A stretch of DNA of 64,000 nt from Apostichopus japonicus (taxonomy: Eukaryota; Echinodermata; Holothuroidea; Aspidochirotida; Stichopodidae), in assembly GCF_037975245.1 (NCBI RefSeq), contig NC_092569.1, positions 26,859,168 through 26,923,167 on the forward strand. Reading direction: 5' to 3'. Below, piece by piece: positions 9,592-24,500 of the stretch. Below the pieces are notes generated by a model. The model did no database searches. It saw only the letters and a program-made list of their open reading frames with translations, and had not been told where the DNA came from. Every line of letters starts with the position of its first letter. Positions within the stretch are counted from its first letter, which is position 1. The position numbers and the translations under genes are program-made.

Positions 9592-12500
9592 GTAAGCATA
9601 TTATATCCTTCTATAGTATCTTTATAAGTATCCTTCTATAGGTGTGGGTATTTTATATGATGGGAGGGCAGGAAGGGGTGTCTCAACTATCCTAGAAATT
9701 TATTTTATTTATGATTTTATTTATATTCTCGAAAGTCTAAAACCTAAGCTTCTCTCAAAGGCACACTGGAGGTGGGGCGTGGGGGGGGGTTGGGGAGGTT
9801 CTACACGATTGCAGAATCTCCCCATCCCTTTTTTTCCCTGGAGAGGGTTAAACACTCTCTGACAAAATGGTTCCTCTGTATATATTCCTAACAACAAATT
9901 CCAGTATTTGAATGTTATTTCAACATACGTGAAATTCTGTAATCACGTTTTCCAACGGGACTCTTTTTAACAACATTTTGATATAGCTTAAACAAAAGGC
10001 CCTTTGTTAGCTTGCTTAAAAGAAAAAAAGAGAGTATTTCTTCCCAAACGGTGCACTTATTATATATTAAAGTCGGCACTAGGGGTTTACCATCAATCCA
10101 ACTTTTTCAACCTCACACAAAGTATTTATAAAACAAAAATGCGTTTTGGGCTTCTTATATGTGGACCTCATACTATAGTCTAAATATATGCATCAGAAAT
10201 GCACCAGTTGGCGTGGCCGCGGACCACATACCTCCCTAATGGATAGGGAAACATAGGTTTTCAATTACCCCATGGAAGCACCCTCCTCCTTTATAAAGCC
10301 TTTGCTTTACTTCTGGCCCTCCCATTAAGGTTCAGGCCTCTACTTAAATTCGCCGGAGGAAATTTTGAGTCTAAATTTATACTTATTATTACAGCCTTCC
10401 TTTTAGACTTGACTCATATTATCTTAATAATAGTGTATATATGCCTCATACTGCATCATTTTTCTTCTAAGTTTTTAATTTTGTCTGGGTGTGGGGGGGG
10501 GGGGGGAGGGAGCGACACCCCTACATGTGAGTCGGCTTCAATATGCCCACGGCAAATACTTTATTCGCATCAGACCCTCCAACTAAGATTCAGGTGTCTA
10601 GCTTCAATCAGTCGGGGGATCGTTTGAGTCTATTATTATTTATTGTAGCAATCTTCCGTATAAAGTGTTACTTCTGTGTTACTCTCTTTGCGTCAGAATG
10701 CACCAAGTAAAATTGTATATATCTTTTGTGGGGAGGACCCCCAGACCCCCCTACCTACATAGGATTCGATTTTAAGGACCCCAGGGTAGTCCTCTGCCTT
10801 CATAAAAAAATATATATATTATTTTGCCTTTGGCCCTTCTATAAGAGTTCAGCTCCCTATCTTAATCTGTCCGAAAAGTTTTGAATTTGGCCTCTCCCCC
10901 TCCCCCTCTACCTCTAAAATGCTGCGCACGCCACTGGGCAACCGATTGCTGGGAGTAGGGTAATCCAAATTTGGCAATAATTAGATCATTTTTATATATG
11001 ATTCATTGATATTTTAAAGAAATCAAAGTGGGTATCAAAGATAGACTCGAAGAGCTGTTTTAGTGTTTCATACTAATTTAAATAACAACAGGAAATTGAA
11101 TGCAGCTTAACTGCTGACAATATATAAATAAAATCATTAAGAAAACGTACTATTTACAATACTAATCACAATTTCAGTATGATGATGCACTTTGAATTTG
11201 GCCCATCCCCCTCCCCCTCTACCTCTGACATGCTGCACACCACTGGGGCACTTTCCCTCACAAAATATCACTTTAATATTGTCTTATTGGCTCCCCCCCC
11301 CCCCCCCCCAATAAAAACTGTGACTGATGCACGACTCCAATATCAGCTTTCAGAGTCTGTTGTCCCATTGTTATTTCGTCAAACGCCTCCATCTCGACAA
11401 AGAGACTGAGATCACGTGACAAGGCTTGACAAATCATACAGCGACACAAGTTCATAATAGATATACAGCGTCTATGGAACGAACGGACCATAGGCTGTCG
11501 TGTTTTCGCATACATACGTCATAGGACTGTAAGCCGTCCAAATTGTCAAAGGACAGGATAATACTTTGCAAAACGTACGCATGTGTTAAAATACTCAAGG
11601 GGGAGGGGGAGGGTGGGGGTGGGTGGATTCTTCACTGTCACACCGATTTCGTCCTTATGGGACTCATTAGGCGAGGGTAGGAACCGAACCTGGACCTTCC
11701 GTGTCAGAGAGGTATAAGTCCGTATCACTGCGTCACAGTGATGTTACTTCTGTGATTGAGTATTATATATGGCTTTTTATTACGACATTTGTGGTTGCTT
11801 CCTCTCCATTGCAGATATGGTAGTTTACTTCGCCAAATTAATATACGTTGCGGGTTGTTTACTTTCCTTTCAAGTCGTATGCTCAGAAACCATGATTTGA
11901 TTTTTGATTTCTAAGAACCTGTCAGATTTTACTACCAACACCGAACCGTTAATATTTACTTTAAGATAATAGTTTACATGTTTACACTTACCGGGTGTGT
12001 TCGTTACGCAATTCAACCTAGCCTTTGGCGAGCATACTAAAAAATGAAATTACAATTGATTGTATACAACCATAAACTCCAAGATTGATTTTTTTGATGA
12101 ATATTAATGAGCAAGAAGTTACTGATTCAATTCCGTTCTCAATAGTTCTTCACACAGACACAGACGTTTGAGTACGATTAAACAGGTCTTACACTCAATA
12201 CAATTTTATAAAATTACAACATACCTTTTTTTCACTATATATTTGAAATGAAATTTGGAAAGTCAAGCGATTCCCTTTTCGGGTGTTGCAGGAAGCGGGG
12301 GCATCGGGGTGGGGGGGGGGTGGGAAATTTAACTTCCCCTGGACTGATTTAGGTAGGGCATGGATTAAGGTGGACTGGTGACAGGCGGATCCACTGTTTC
12401 ATAAAGGGGTATGGTGTGACCATGGGATCGTTGGACCTGACTCCACGTAGCTGGGGTAGGGGTTAGGGGGGGTGGTGATAAATAAATTTGAAATGGTGCA

Positions 12501-15500
12501 TTCTAAAGTATGTTAAGACTTTAAATTAGGCTTTATAATACGGTTAGACAATAAGCAGGGTTTATATTTTAATGAACGTCCCCTCTCCCAGTCTTATCAC
12601 CGAGGGACGTAAAGTTTGTTTATTCAGATCTATTCTCTTGGCTATAATGTTACCGCTCCCAGGATCGTAAGTATATGGGAAGAAAAAAACTCTACATAGA
12701 ATTATTGACCAAAATAACTATTTTATTTCGCATTTAAAATAACCGATTCTCCTCAAATATGCTAATTTTGTGGTTCTGAGAATGAAACTCTAGGCACCCG
12801 ATTTCGTATTACTGTTCTGTTAAGAACTTTGGAAGGAAACTTGTGTTAAAAAATCGAGAGATATGAGGGAGCATGGATTCATTATAGCGTTGCACAAAGT
12901 CTGATTAATTTTTCTTCTTATTCATGCACAACATTTTTAATATTCATGTGGAAGTCCGTTGCTCCTGATGAGACCAACCTGCTACTATAAATTCAAATTT
13001 ATCTATGCAGTTGTATACTTTCTATTTTAATTAAACGCAAGAATATCGAGATAATAATTAGTGCAATGCGTTCTTTAATTACATTTAATATTTAATGCTT
13101 TGTATACTGCTCTTTGTTCTAAAGTTTTGATCGTTTTTGCCAATTCGCTGCGCAGTTTTCCTTTCCACCGATGTCTTGAGTATTATGTACCCTATCTAGC
13201 ATTATGTAGTAAGAATCCATTTACGATAAAATACCATGCACCATATATGTCATATTTGGCTTCCCATGCTTAAGCTATTGTTATCGAAAAGAACGAAATT
13301 TATAAAAGAGAGAAGAAAAACTAAACAAAACTGTGCGACAAATCCTAAGTCTTCCAGACTTCCTACAACCCAAAGTACGTGTGGAGGTAACACTGGTTAT
13401 AAGGAACTCTACGCTGTTCGATATATCCCCGTGCACATTGCCAAAGAGACTAATGTTACTATACTCAATTCCCCATTAATATTCCTACCCTCTCTTTCTT
13501 GGGTCTAACAATGTTGTTTTAATTGTTGGATGTATAATTTGTAAAGGAGGCAAATGACGAATATAGGTGAAATAGACACTATTTTCTGCCTGCGTTTCAA
13601 TAACTGTAAGAAGTCGAAACGGGACCGTTTCTTTTTTGTGATACACCGTGGGCTGACCACTACAAATCTCCCCCATATTCCCGCCAAAATGTTAAATGTA
13701 TTTTAAAATATTTCAAATTTCAAATCTACTCAGTGCAGAACGAATGCGAAAAGAACTAGGGTATGATTTTTCCGGATCAATTCACGCCTCAACGATCTTG
13801 ACATAGAGTTATTTTTGCGAATACTAATAAAATTCCATATCATAATTTGATTAGTAAAAATCCTACTTATAACAATGTTGATTATAATTGGGCGATAGTT
13901 TTTTTGATGCCCTCTAATTAGGTCTTTAAATAAGTCTTCATTCATACTTAGTAAAGATTCCTAAATCCTATTGGTCCATTCAGGTCAGTATGCGGTAGTA
14001 TAGTAGTGTATGAATGAACGGGGTTAATCAACGGTCTAGCGTGCGTTACTCACAGGATCAATGCACTCCGGGTGTTAATGCTATCGCTGGATGCACTCGG
14101 GCTCCGCCCTCGTGCATCGCTTGCATTATCCCGTAAATACAATTAGATATAAAAATAAAATAAATGAATATCCGGAAGATATGACGTAAAATATGGATAT
14201 TTTAAATTGCAATCTCAACAACAAACGTCCCAACTATGTAGCATTTAATTATAAATTCAAGTGTTAACTTTCAAGCAAGGGCGTAGGAACCGGGGGGGCT
14301 GGGGGGGGGGGCGCCAGCCCCCCAGTGAAAAACATGGAGGGGCGGAAGTATCATTCCGCCCCCCCCCCCCCGCTTCGCAAGTCAAAAAACCCTTTTTCAT
14401 TTCCAAATTAAAAAAAAATCTCATTTGGAGCACCAAATTGCATCTAAGGCCAGGTGAAAATGCAAAATTATATTCAAAATGGTGTGGGTGGGTTGAAGTG
14501 TGCTATATTGCACCAAATTGCATCTGAGGCCACCTGGAAATGCCAAAAAAATCCAAAGGGGAGGGGGACACCCTTCCCCTTAGACCCCTCCCCCAGGCCG
14601 GCCATCAGTCTTCAGCCCCCCCCCCCCCCACTCAAAAGTACCTTCCTACGCCACAGCTTTCAAGAGAAGAACGTATTTTTCAAAAACAAACAAAAAACAA
14701 GAGCTATGTGGAACATATATTGTGTTGGTCAAAAGTGATTAAAACATGATATATTTGTAAAAGTGACCACAAAAATAAGCAATGACATGGCTGACCATCT
14801 GTAACTTTCACTGGACATGACATCAGAATACTGTATCAGTGTATGTGTTAGTATATCGTTAACAAGTTAAGATAACGCTTGGTAGCCTACTGACAATTAT
14901 TATTATCGATGATTACTGAGTGTCCGACTTGCAGCTTTCACTGGTCAGGTCTCGAGAATTGTCAATTTTTTGGGACTCAAAATTAATCCAATAAACTTCA
15001 TGTTGTTCATTTCGAGAAATGTAATGTCATTTCGGCAAAACAATTATTTTACGTTTGTTTCCTTGAAAGTTCAGTTCATATCAATACACTTCGTAGAAAG
15101 TCACCGCACCTGAAAATTCTCCGTACATAATGCACGTAAGAATAGTGAGCGGTTTTACACAGTTATCTCACATTCATATTGGTCGTTGAACAAAAATGCG
15201 ATTTGGACTTCCTTCAAGTTCACTACAATAAACTTTCTTATACTAATATACATTTACTGTTACTGACGAAGGAAGAAACCACCAAGCTCAGACAGCAGTT
15301 ACTTGTGATACTTTAAAACTTTTTTGGTGAAAATACGCGGGCTTTTTTTTCCCTTATTTTATTTTTTTAGCACACATTCTGTTTCTGCTAAGGTTCCGCG
15401 CATACTGCTGCTTACTTATCTTTGGGAAATGAATAAATGATGTTGTTGAATGAAATTGAATCTTTAGAAGATAAGGATGGGGACTTAAGACTAATTGAGT

Positions 15501-18500
15501 TGAGCCCACTCTTTTTTAATTTCTTCCTTTATTTCTTCAAGCCATCTGGGTTATTCTGATTATTAAGCAGCAAAGTAGTACTACAATGATCAACCATACT
15601 CCCAACTTCCCAAGTTCTTCAACACCCGATGAATTCAAAGTTTCGTCTTTTCTTGCTGGCCATTAATAAGGGTCAACAATTTGGTAACAGAACTGAAAGT
15701 TTGTCGACAAAAGCCGAAGCTATGACTCATATTACTGATTTGTGAATTGGGATACAAATGTTCTACTTATTGACATGTCAGACAGGCCTCATCGCACGAT
15801 TGCGGTTAACCTACTGACAACGTTGTTTCCATTTGTACCGATCGTACACACAAGGTACCCAGTTGTCGTTACGCATTTATTTAAGTTTGATGTTTTCCAT
15901 TTTCGTTACGCCATGGAGTACCTTCATGGTTACACCTATCGTGCATCAGTTTGAGAGATTAGTATCAAATTAGTTTCGAGTTGGTGAACAAAGCTCTTTA
16001 GGACATACTTGTAACAGTGCACTTGGTAATTACACTGTGATGTTTAACATTAGGCCTTTGTTGATTGGCTCACAAGTTAATAGTAATCCTATCGTATAAA
16101 GGCAGTGAGCGAATGAGCCACTCGCCAAAATGGCGAGCGTAATGCATATTTTGCTCGCCAGTCGCAAAATTCTAGTCGCCATTGGCGAGTTGGCGACCGT
16201 ATTTGTCGAGGCCTGCTGATCAGATACATATTCTATATCCATACGAGCTGAATATGTGTGAGTGTGTGTGCAGGGGGGTGGGGGTGGGGGGGGGTTTGAG
16301 TAGTGGATGTGGTACTAGACTGTTTCTGAATTTTTTATGTTGCATTTTCTTAGATATTACGTTCACTCTTTAAGTAATTGCAGGACAGAGTTATAATGGT
16401 ATGTTCTCTAACATTGAAAAAAGAAATCAAAGAGATTAAAGTGAAAAGAAAAAAGATTTTCAGTAACGTATGCATTGAGTAAAAATATGATTTGTTTTAT
16501 TTTACTAACAGCTCATTACGATGGCTATCGTGGTACCTTCAAATGTACTAACAGTAACACGAGAGAGGAAAAAGGTAGGGTGATATAATCATTATTATTT
16601 ATATACGTCTACAACTTTCTTCCCGTTCGTCCGCCCAGCTTTTGGTCTAAAAATAAAAAGTAAAAAAATCAGAAAAGCCATTTTGACGAATTCATGAAAA
16701 GCAATCTGTTTTCTCTAAAAGTGCCCTTTTGTTTAAAGCTTAGCAAATAGGAAATTGAATAGGCTAGTGCCATTTGCTGAAAATAAATTCAAAACTTGTG
16801 GAACAGCATGTGCAGTGGTTCCATTTTGTCTGGACGTATGATATGATTTAGTGGTTTGCAACCTCAAAGCCACATATCTCGCTGCCCTTCGAAACTCAGT
16901 TTGATCCTATAACCCTACAAAGAGGTACGTAAGTTGCGTTAGTTATATGAAAGGCATGATGTAACAGTGGGATACATTCAACAAAGGTTGCATCATTTAA
17001 AGCCTATATTTCTCGGGACCTTCAGCCAGTTTCTGCGGTCAAGTTAAATGATATTAGTATCATATTCAGGGTTCTGCCGATGCCGGTCGGGCCCGACCAG
17101 CACGCTGAATTACCGACCGCCACAATCTGCCTGAGCGACTTTTCCGACCGGCACTTATTTTCGATAGGAACTCCAAAAAACAGCTCCATATAGCCGGAGG
17201 GTCGAACGTACAGAAACAATCTGTTTGAGACTAGGGGAAATCCAGTTCATAACTGTTCAAAATATCAAACACATCACAGTGTGTCATACTTAGTAAAAAT
17301 TACCAGAGTTCCGCATTCCAGACCAATGACTGTTTTCCGTTTCCAACTCCCGATCGTACTTTTGATAGTTCCATTTATATCTATATTGATCGCGCGAGAC
17401 ACAGGCACTGTCCAGCTAGCTAGTACACATACGGCCGTTAACCTACATGAGAAGCTCAGTGTGTATATATCATAACTGTCGTAAATTAAGTCAGTTCCGG
17501 CGAGAAGACTGATAGAAAGAAGACAACCATTTTTCTGAGTTTTGATTTATTTAATAGGCACCACCGGCTGGTCTGTACTCTGGTGCTCCAGATATTTGTC
17601 CTAACTTTTTTCATTAATAATGAAAAATTCCAGACATGAGATCTCATTTCAAAGCTGTCTACATGTGGCTCAGAATACTCGGGATGGGCCGTTTCCGGCC
17701 ATCTGGGGGGTTTCCAAAACCCAAAATTTTCTTGTACGCTCCGCGCCAGCCGATGGTGGCGCTCCGCTTAGATAGTCCTGCCGGCACTCAATCCACCCTG
17801 GGCAGAACCCTGCATATTTTGTTCACATCTGTACCAATGTTACATCCAATGCCAGCTAGCTACCACGTAAGCTAACAACATGTAGTGCTTTATGCGTTTA
17901 CATTTGATGTTGCATGCAGGATTTTGATAGGGACTGTATAGTCATTGACATTAATACCCGTAAGATTGTGAAAGGATTTTTTATTTGAGGCGGTTCAAGG
18001 GTTATTTAATCAATTTTATGTCGTCTTTATGGAAAAGCAATGTCAAATATACTGTATGGTGTGCCCATTATGAACTTCTAATTTTTAACCAGTGATATAA
18101 GAAACAGCCAACAACAACAACAAGAACAAAATGTGATATTTATTTTATTAATTAGTTCCCATAACATTATTTAAAATATCACAAACATCACAAACATCTA
18201 ATAAGATAGAAATATATTGTTTTGTTGAATTCATTCTATTTGCAGGGTTAGACTCAATTATGAAACAATTTATTTTGTTATAAATGACACAAATAAGATA
18301 ATAAAATTAAAATATATTCTTGTTTTATATACAATCACATTATGTTCTTTATCTCTAACTACTAATTTTCATAATTAATTAACCATGTGAAGTTGTCGGC
18401 TATGTTTTATATTATCGGCAAAACAAACTCAAGATTCCACGGCAATTTTATGGATATGTCTTGGATTCAGAATACAACAATGAGCAACCATCACTGGATG

Positions 18501-21500
18501 AGTTAAATACTAATGACTCAACACTAACCCCCACAGGGCCCTTATACTTTGATATTCCCCAAGGTTAACTATTTTCTTGTGTTGTAATTGTCTCAGCTTA
18601 TAAAAGTTTATCCTAATCAGTTTCTTTTATAAGAATGGTGATAGTTCAAATAAACAGAATACTTTAATGCACCACTTTGAGTACAACATTTAGTGAACTT
18701 GTGGTGACCATAATTTGCTACAGTAAATTGTGCTTGGAACCTAAATTATGAACAGGATATTGCTGTCTTAAGAATTGATAAAATATCAAGATCTATTAGA
18801 AGTATGCAGTGTGATGGTGGCCATTTTGTGTGGCACTGTATGTATATCTGTAGTTGGTCAATTTTGTGATTTCAGACATGGTTTGAGCATAAGGAAAGGC
18901 AACTTTTGGAACAAGTTGATTATGATAGCGTCACGTCATTGCCAATGAACCTACCATTGCAAACTAGGCGTGCAGTATACGTGGGTATAAAGGGTAAAGG
19001 GGGCGCGGTAACATTAAATAAAGAAGCTTCTCTTTTGCATCACTTTAAGCACATATAGCTCATTTGTGATCATATTATGTTGTACCTTTCATACATACAT
19101 ACTGAACACATAGGCCTAATTTGTATTGTCTTTGCTAATTCATGTTAAAAATCATCTCTTCTTGAGACAATATTATTGTCTGTATTTTGACCTACTGATA
19201 GCTACCAATATGTACTCAAGCAAACCTGTGGAGACCACCCCAAAGCAAACTACTAGCAGTGAAACATCTGGCTCGACTGTCAGGGAAGGTACAGTAAATG
19301 TAGATGTTAGGTATGCAAGGGAAGAAGGAAGGATTCATGCTTACTAGTTCACCTGAGCCTCTTTCTTTGAGAACATTGCCACATTGTCTTTTATTGATTT
19401 TTGTTACACTTTTTGGATCTGAAATGTTTTGATAAAAACAGCATGGCATCCTTGGTTGTCTTTATTAAACAACATTTTTGCCACATGACAAACTCTAACT
19501 CCTTGTTAGTTACTCTTAGAGGCCACAACATTGTACATGTGTTTTATCACGTTTTTGTATTGCATCGCAACATGATGATTACCACTGTGCAATAGAATTA
19601 CAACCTTGACTGATAGAAATATACATGTTTAAATAGTCTACAACATATCAACATTAATTCTGTACCTAAAGCCATCCTTTAAGCTAACTGCTCACTGCCC
19701 CGACTGACCGACGTGACCCGACTGACGACGTGACCCGACTGACCGACATGACCTAACCCTACTCCACTGTTATGACCTAATTTTCAATAGTGTTAAAGAC
19801 CCATATAGTCTTTCAACTGACCCCTGCACATGTGAACTACATATAACAATGAGTGAAGACGTCCTCGTTAAGCTAGGTCTCATGTGTCATGCAAAAATAT
19901 TTCTCCATTTATAACTTTGCATAATTGGTTAAAACTGTTCAATGTCTGTACTGGTATATAAACATATATACCTGCTCTTTCAAACCTTTCCAATAACAAC
20001 TTTTAAAGCTCCTAATCAGTATTTTATTTCCTTTCACATTTATTTTGACCAACTGATAGCTACCAATCTGTCCTCAAGCAAACCTGTGGAGACCACCCCA
20101 ATGCAAACTACTAGCAGTGAAACAACTGGCTCGACTGTCAGGGAAGGTATAGTAAATGTAGATGTTAGGTATGCAAGGGAAGAAGGAAGGATTCATGCTT
20201 ACTAGTTCACCTGAGCATCTTTCTTTGAGAACATTGCCACATTGTCTTTTATTGATTTTTGTTTCACTTTTTGGATCTGAAATGTTTTTATAAAAACAGC
20301 ATGGCATCCTTGGTTGTCTTTATTAAACAACATTTTTGCCACGGCAAACTCTAACTCCTTGTAAGTTACTATTAGAGGCCACAACATTGTACATGTGTTT
20401 TATTACGTTTTGGTATTGCATCGCAACATCAGCTGACTTAACCATGGTCTCTGCATGTTAGACTACATAGTCCAGCCACTTAAATTAATGAGACTCAGAT
20501 GATTACCACTGTGCAATAGAATTACAACCTTGACTGATAGAAATATATACATGTTTAAGTAGTCTACAACATATCAACATTAATTCTGTACCTAAAGCCA
20601 TCCTTTAAGCTAGCTGCTCACTGCCCCGACTGACCGACGTGACCCGACTGACGACGTGACCCGACTGACCGACATGACCTAACCCTTCTCCACTGTTATG
20701 ACCTAATTTTCAATAGTGTTAAAGACCCATATAGTCTTTCAACTGACCCCTGCACATTTGAACTACATATAACAATGAGTGAAGACGTCCTCGTTAAGCT
20801 AGGTCTCATGTGTCATGCAAATTATTTCTCCATTTATAACTTTGCATAATTGGTTAAAACTGTTCAATGTCTGTACTGGTATATAAACATATATACCTGC
20901 TCTTTCAAACCTTTCCAATAACAACTTTTAAAGCTCCTAATCAGTATTTTATTTCCTTTCACATTTATTTTGACCAACTGATAGCTACCAATCTGTCCTC
21001 AAGCAAACCTGTGGAGACCACCCCAATGCAAACTACTAGCAGTGAAACAACTGGCTCGACTGTCAAGGAAGGTACAGTAAATGTAGATGTTAGGTATGCA
21101 AGGGAAGAAGGAAGGATTCATGCTTACTAGTTCACCTGAGCCTCTTTCTTTGAGAACATTGCCACATTGTCTTTTATTGATTTTTGTTTCACTTTTTGGA
21201 TCTGAAATGTTTTTATAAAAACAGCATGGCATCCTTGGTTGTCTTTATTAAACAACATTTTTGCCACGGCAGACTCTAACTCCTTGTAAGTTACTATTAG
21301 AGGCCACAACATTGTACATGTGTTTTATTACGTTTTGGTATTGCATCGCAACATCAGCTGACTTAACCATGGTCTCTGCATGTTAGACTACATAGTCCAG
21401 CCACTTAAATTAATGAGACTCAGATGATTACCACTGTGCAATAGAATTACAACCTTGACTGATAGAAATATATACATGTTTAAATAGTCTACAACATATC

Positions 21501-24500
21501 AACATTAATTCTGTACCTAAAGCCATCCTTTAAGCTAGCTGCTCACTGCCCCGACTGACCGACGTGACCCGACTGACGACGTGACCCGACTGACCGACAT
21601 GACCTAACCCTACTCCACTGTTATGACCTAATTTTCAATAGTGTTAAAGACCCATATAGTCTTTCAACTGACCCCTGCACATTTGAACTACATATAACAA
21701 TGAGTGAAGACGTCCTCGTTAAGCTAGGTCTCATGTGTCATGCAAATTATTTCTCCATTTATAACTTTGCATAATTGGTTAAAACTGTTCAATGTCTGTA
21801 CTGGTATATAAACATATATACCTGCTCTTTCAAACCTTTCCAATAACAACTTTTAAAGCTCCTAATCAGTATTTTATATCCTTTCACATTTATTTTGACC
21901 AACTGATAGCTACCAATCTGTCCTCAAGCAAACCTGTGGAGACCACCCCAATGCAAACTACTAGCAGTGAAACAACTGGCTCGACTGTCAAGGAAGGTAC
22001 AGTAAATGTAGATGTTAGGTATGCAAGGGAAGAAGGAAGGATTCATGCTTACTAGTTCACCTGAGCCTCTTTCTTTGAGAACATTGCCACATTGTCTTTT
22101 ATTGATTTTTGTTTCACTTTTTGGATCTGAAATGTTTTAATAAAAACAGCATGGCATCCTTGGTTGTCTTTATTAAACAACATTTTTGCCACGGCAAACT
22201 CTAACTCCTTGTAAGTTACTATTAGAGGCCACAACATTGTACATGTGTTTTATTACGTTTTGGTATTGCATCGCAACATCAGCTGACTTAACCATGGTCT
22301 CTGCATGTTAGACTACATAGTCCAGCCACTTAAATTAATGAGACTCAGATGATTACCACTGTGCAATAGAATTACAACCTTGACTGATCGAAATATATAC
22401 ATGTTTAAATAGTCTACAACATATCAACATTAATTCTGTACCTAAAGCCATCCTTTAAGCTAGCTGCTCACTGCCCCGACTGACCGACGTGACCCGACTG
22501 ACGACGTGACCCGACTGACCGACATGACCTAACCCTACTCCACTGTTATGACCTAATTTTCAATAGTGTTAAAGACCCATATAGTCTTTCAACTGACCCC
22601 TGCACATTTGAACTACATATAACAATGAGTGAAGACGTCCTCGTTAAGCTAGGTCTCATGTGTCATGCAAATTATTTCTCCATTTATAACTTTGCATAAT
22701 TGGTTAAAACTGTTCAATGTCTGTACTGGTATATAAACATATATACCTGCTCTTTCAAACCTTTCCAATAACAACTTTTAAAGCTCCTAATCAGTATTTT
22801 ATATCCTTTCACATTTATTTTGACCAACTGATAGCTACCAATCTGTCCTCAAGCAAACCTGTGGAGACCACCCCAATGCAAACTACTAGCAGTGAAACAA
22901 CTGGCTCGACTGTCAGGGAAGGTATAGTAAAGGTAGATGTTAGGTATGCAAGGGAAGAAGGAAGGATTCATGCTTACTAGTTCACCTGAGCCTCTTTCTT
23001 TGAGAACATTGCCACATTGTCTTTTATTGATTTTTGTTTCACTTTTTGGATCTGAAATGTTTTTATAAAAACAGCATGGCATCCTTGGTTGTCTTTATTA
23101 AACAACATTTTTGCCACGGCAAACTCTAACTCCTTGTAAGTTACTATTAGAGGCCACAACATTGTACATGTGTTTTATTACGTTTTGGTATTGCATCGCA
23201 ACATCAGCTGACTTAACCATGGTCTCTGCATGTTAGACTACATAGTCCAGCCACTTAAATTAATGAGACTCAGATGATTACCACTGTGCAATAGAATTAC
23301 AACCTTGACTGATAGAAATATATACATGTTTAAATAGTCTACAACATATCAACATTAATTCTGTACCTAAAGCCATCCTTTAAGCTAGCTGCTCACTGCC
23401 CCGACTGACCGACTTGACCCGACTGACCGACAATGACCCCACTGACCGACGTGACCCGACTGACGACGTGACCCGACTGACCGACATGACCTAACCCTAC
23501 TCCACTGTTATGACCTAATTTTCAATAGTGGTAAAGACCCATATAGTCTTTCAACTGACCCCTGCACATTTGAACTACATATATATTAACGATGCGTGAA
23601 GACTTCCTTGTTAAGCTAGGTCACATGTGTCATACAAAAATATTTCTCCATTTATAACTTTGCATAATTGGTTAAAACTGTTCAATGTCTGTACTGGTAT
23701 ATATACATATATACCTGCTCTTTCAAACCTTTCCAATAACAACTTTTAAAGCTCTTAATCAGTATTTTATTTCCTTTCACATTTATTTTGACCAACTGAT
23801 AGCTACCAATCTGTCCTCAAGCAAACCTGTGGAGACCACCCCAAAGCAAACTACTAGTAGTGAAACATCTGGCTCGACTGTCAAGGAAGGTACAGTAAAT
23901 GTAGATGTTAGGTATGCAAGGGAAGAAGGAAGGATTCATGCTTACTAGTTCACCTGAGCCTCTTTCTTTGAGAACATTGCCACATTGTCTTTTATTGATT
24001 TTTGTTACACTTTTTGGATCTGAAATGTTTTTATAAAAACAGCATGGCATCCTTGGTTGTCTTTATTAGACACCATTTTTGCCATGACAACTCTAACTCC
24101 TTGTTAGTTACTATTAGAGGCCACAACATTGTACATGTGTTTTATCACGTTTTTGTATTGCATCGCAACATCAGCTGACTTAACAATGGTCTCTGCATGT
24201 TAGACTACATAGTCCAGCGACTTTAATTAATGAGACTCAGATGATTACCACTGTGCAATAGAATTACAACCTTGACTGATAGAAATATATATACATGTTT
24301 AAATAGTCTTCAACATATCAACATTAATTCTGTACTTAAAGCCATCCTTTAAGCTAGCTGCTCACTGCCCTGACTGACTGACATGACCCGACTGACTGAC
24401 AATGACCCCACTGACCGGCGTGACCCAACTGTCGACGTGACCCGACTGACCGACATGACCTAACTCTACTGCACTGTTATGACCTAATTTTCAACAGTGG

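Larger units (their letters stand above)
9592..16511 (+). other. FREP intron 1: repeats, no other exon supported
   Basis: This stretch of about 6.9 kb holds long G/C runs (9780, 10493, 11285, 12310), a dispersed repeat (10690-10938, reprised at 11185-11250), a tRNA-like SINE head (11655-11745), a hAT MITE (14276-14656) and a solo hAT end (16095-16215). The rest (about 11750-14270 and 14657-16090) is AT-rich with nothing I recognise. Confidence 0.5.

Noticed and set aside
11655-11745. Functional tRNA gene
   Set aside because: Box-like motifs are present but I cannot draw a cloverleaf with intact acceptor stem; a SINE head is more likely.
13236-13400. Candidate extra FREP exon (CTTCCAG acceptor near 13350, GAG|GTAACA donor near 13388)
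   Set aside because: The phase is asymmetric (1 to 0) and would break the phase-1 join to the exon at 16512; no lectin-like content.
19216-24050. Repeated 77- and 61-codon minus-strand frames in the cassette array
   Set aside because: They are shadows of the plus-strand exons and the introns following them; they recur only because the unit is repeated.
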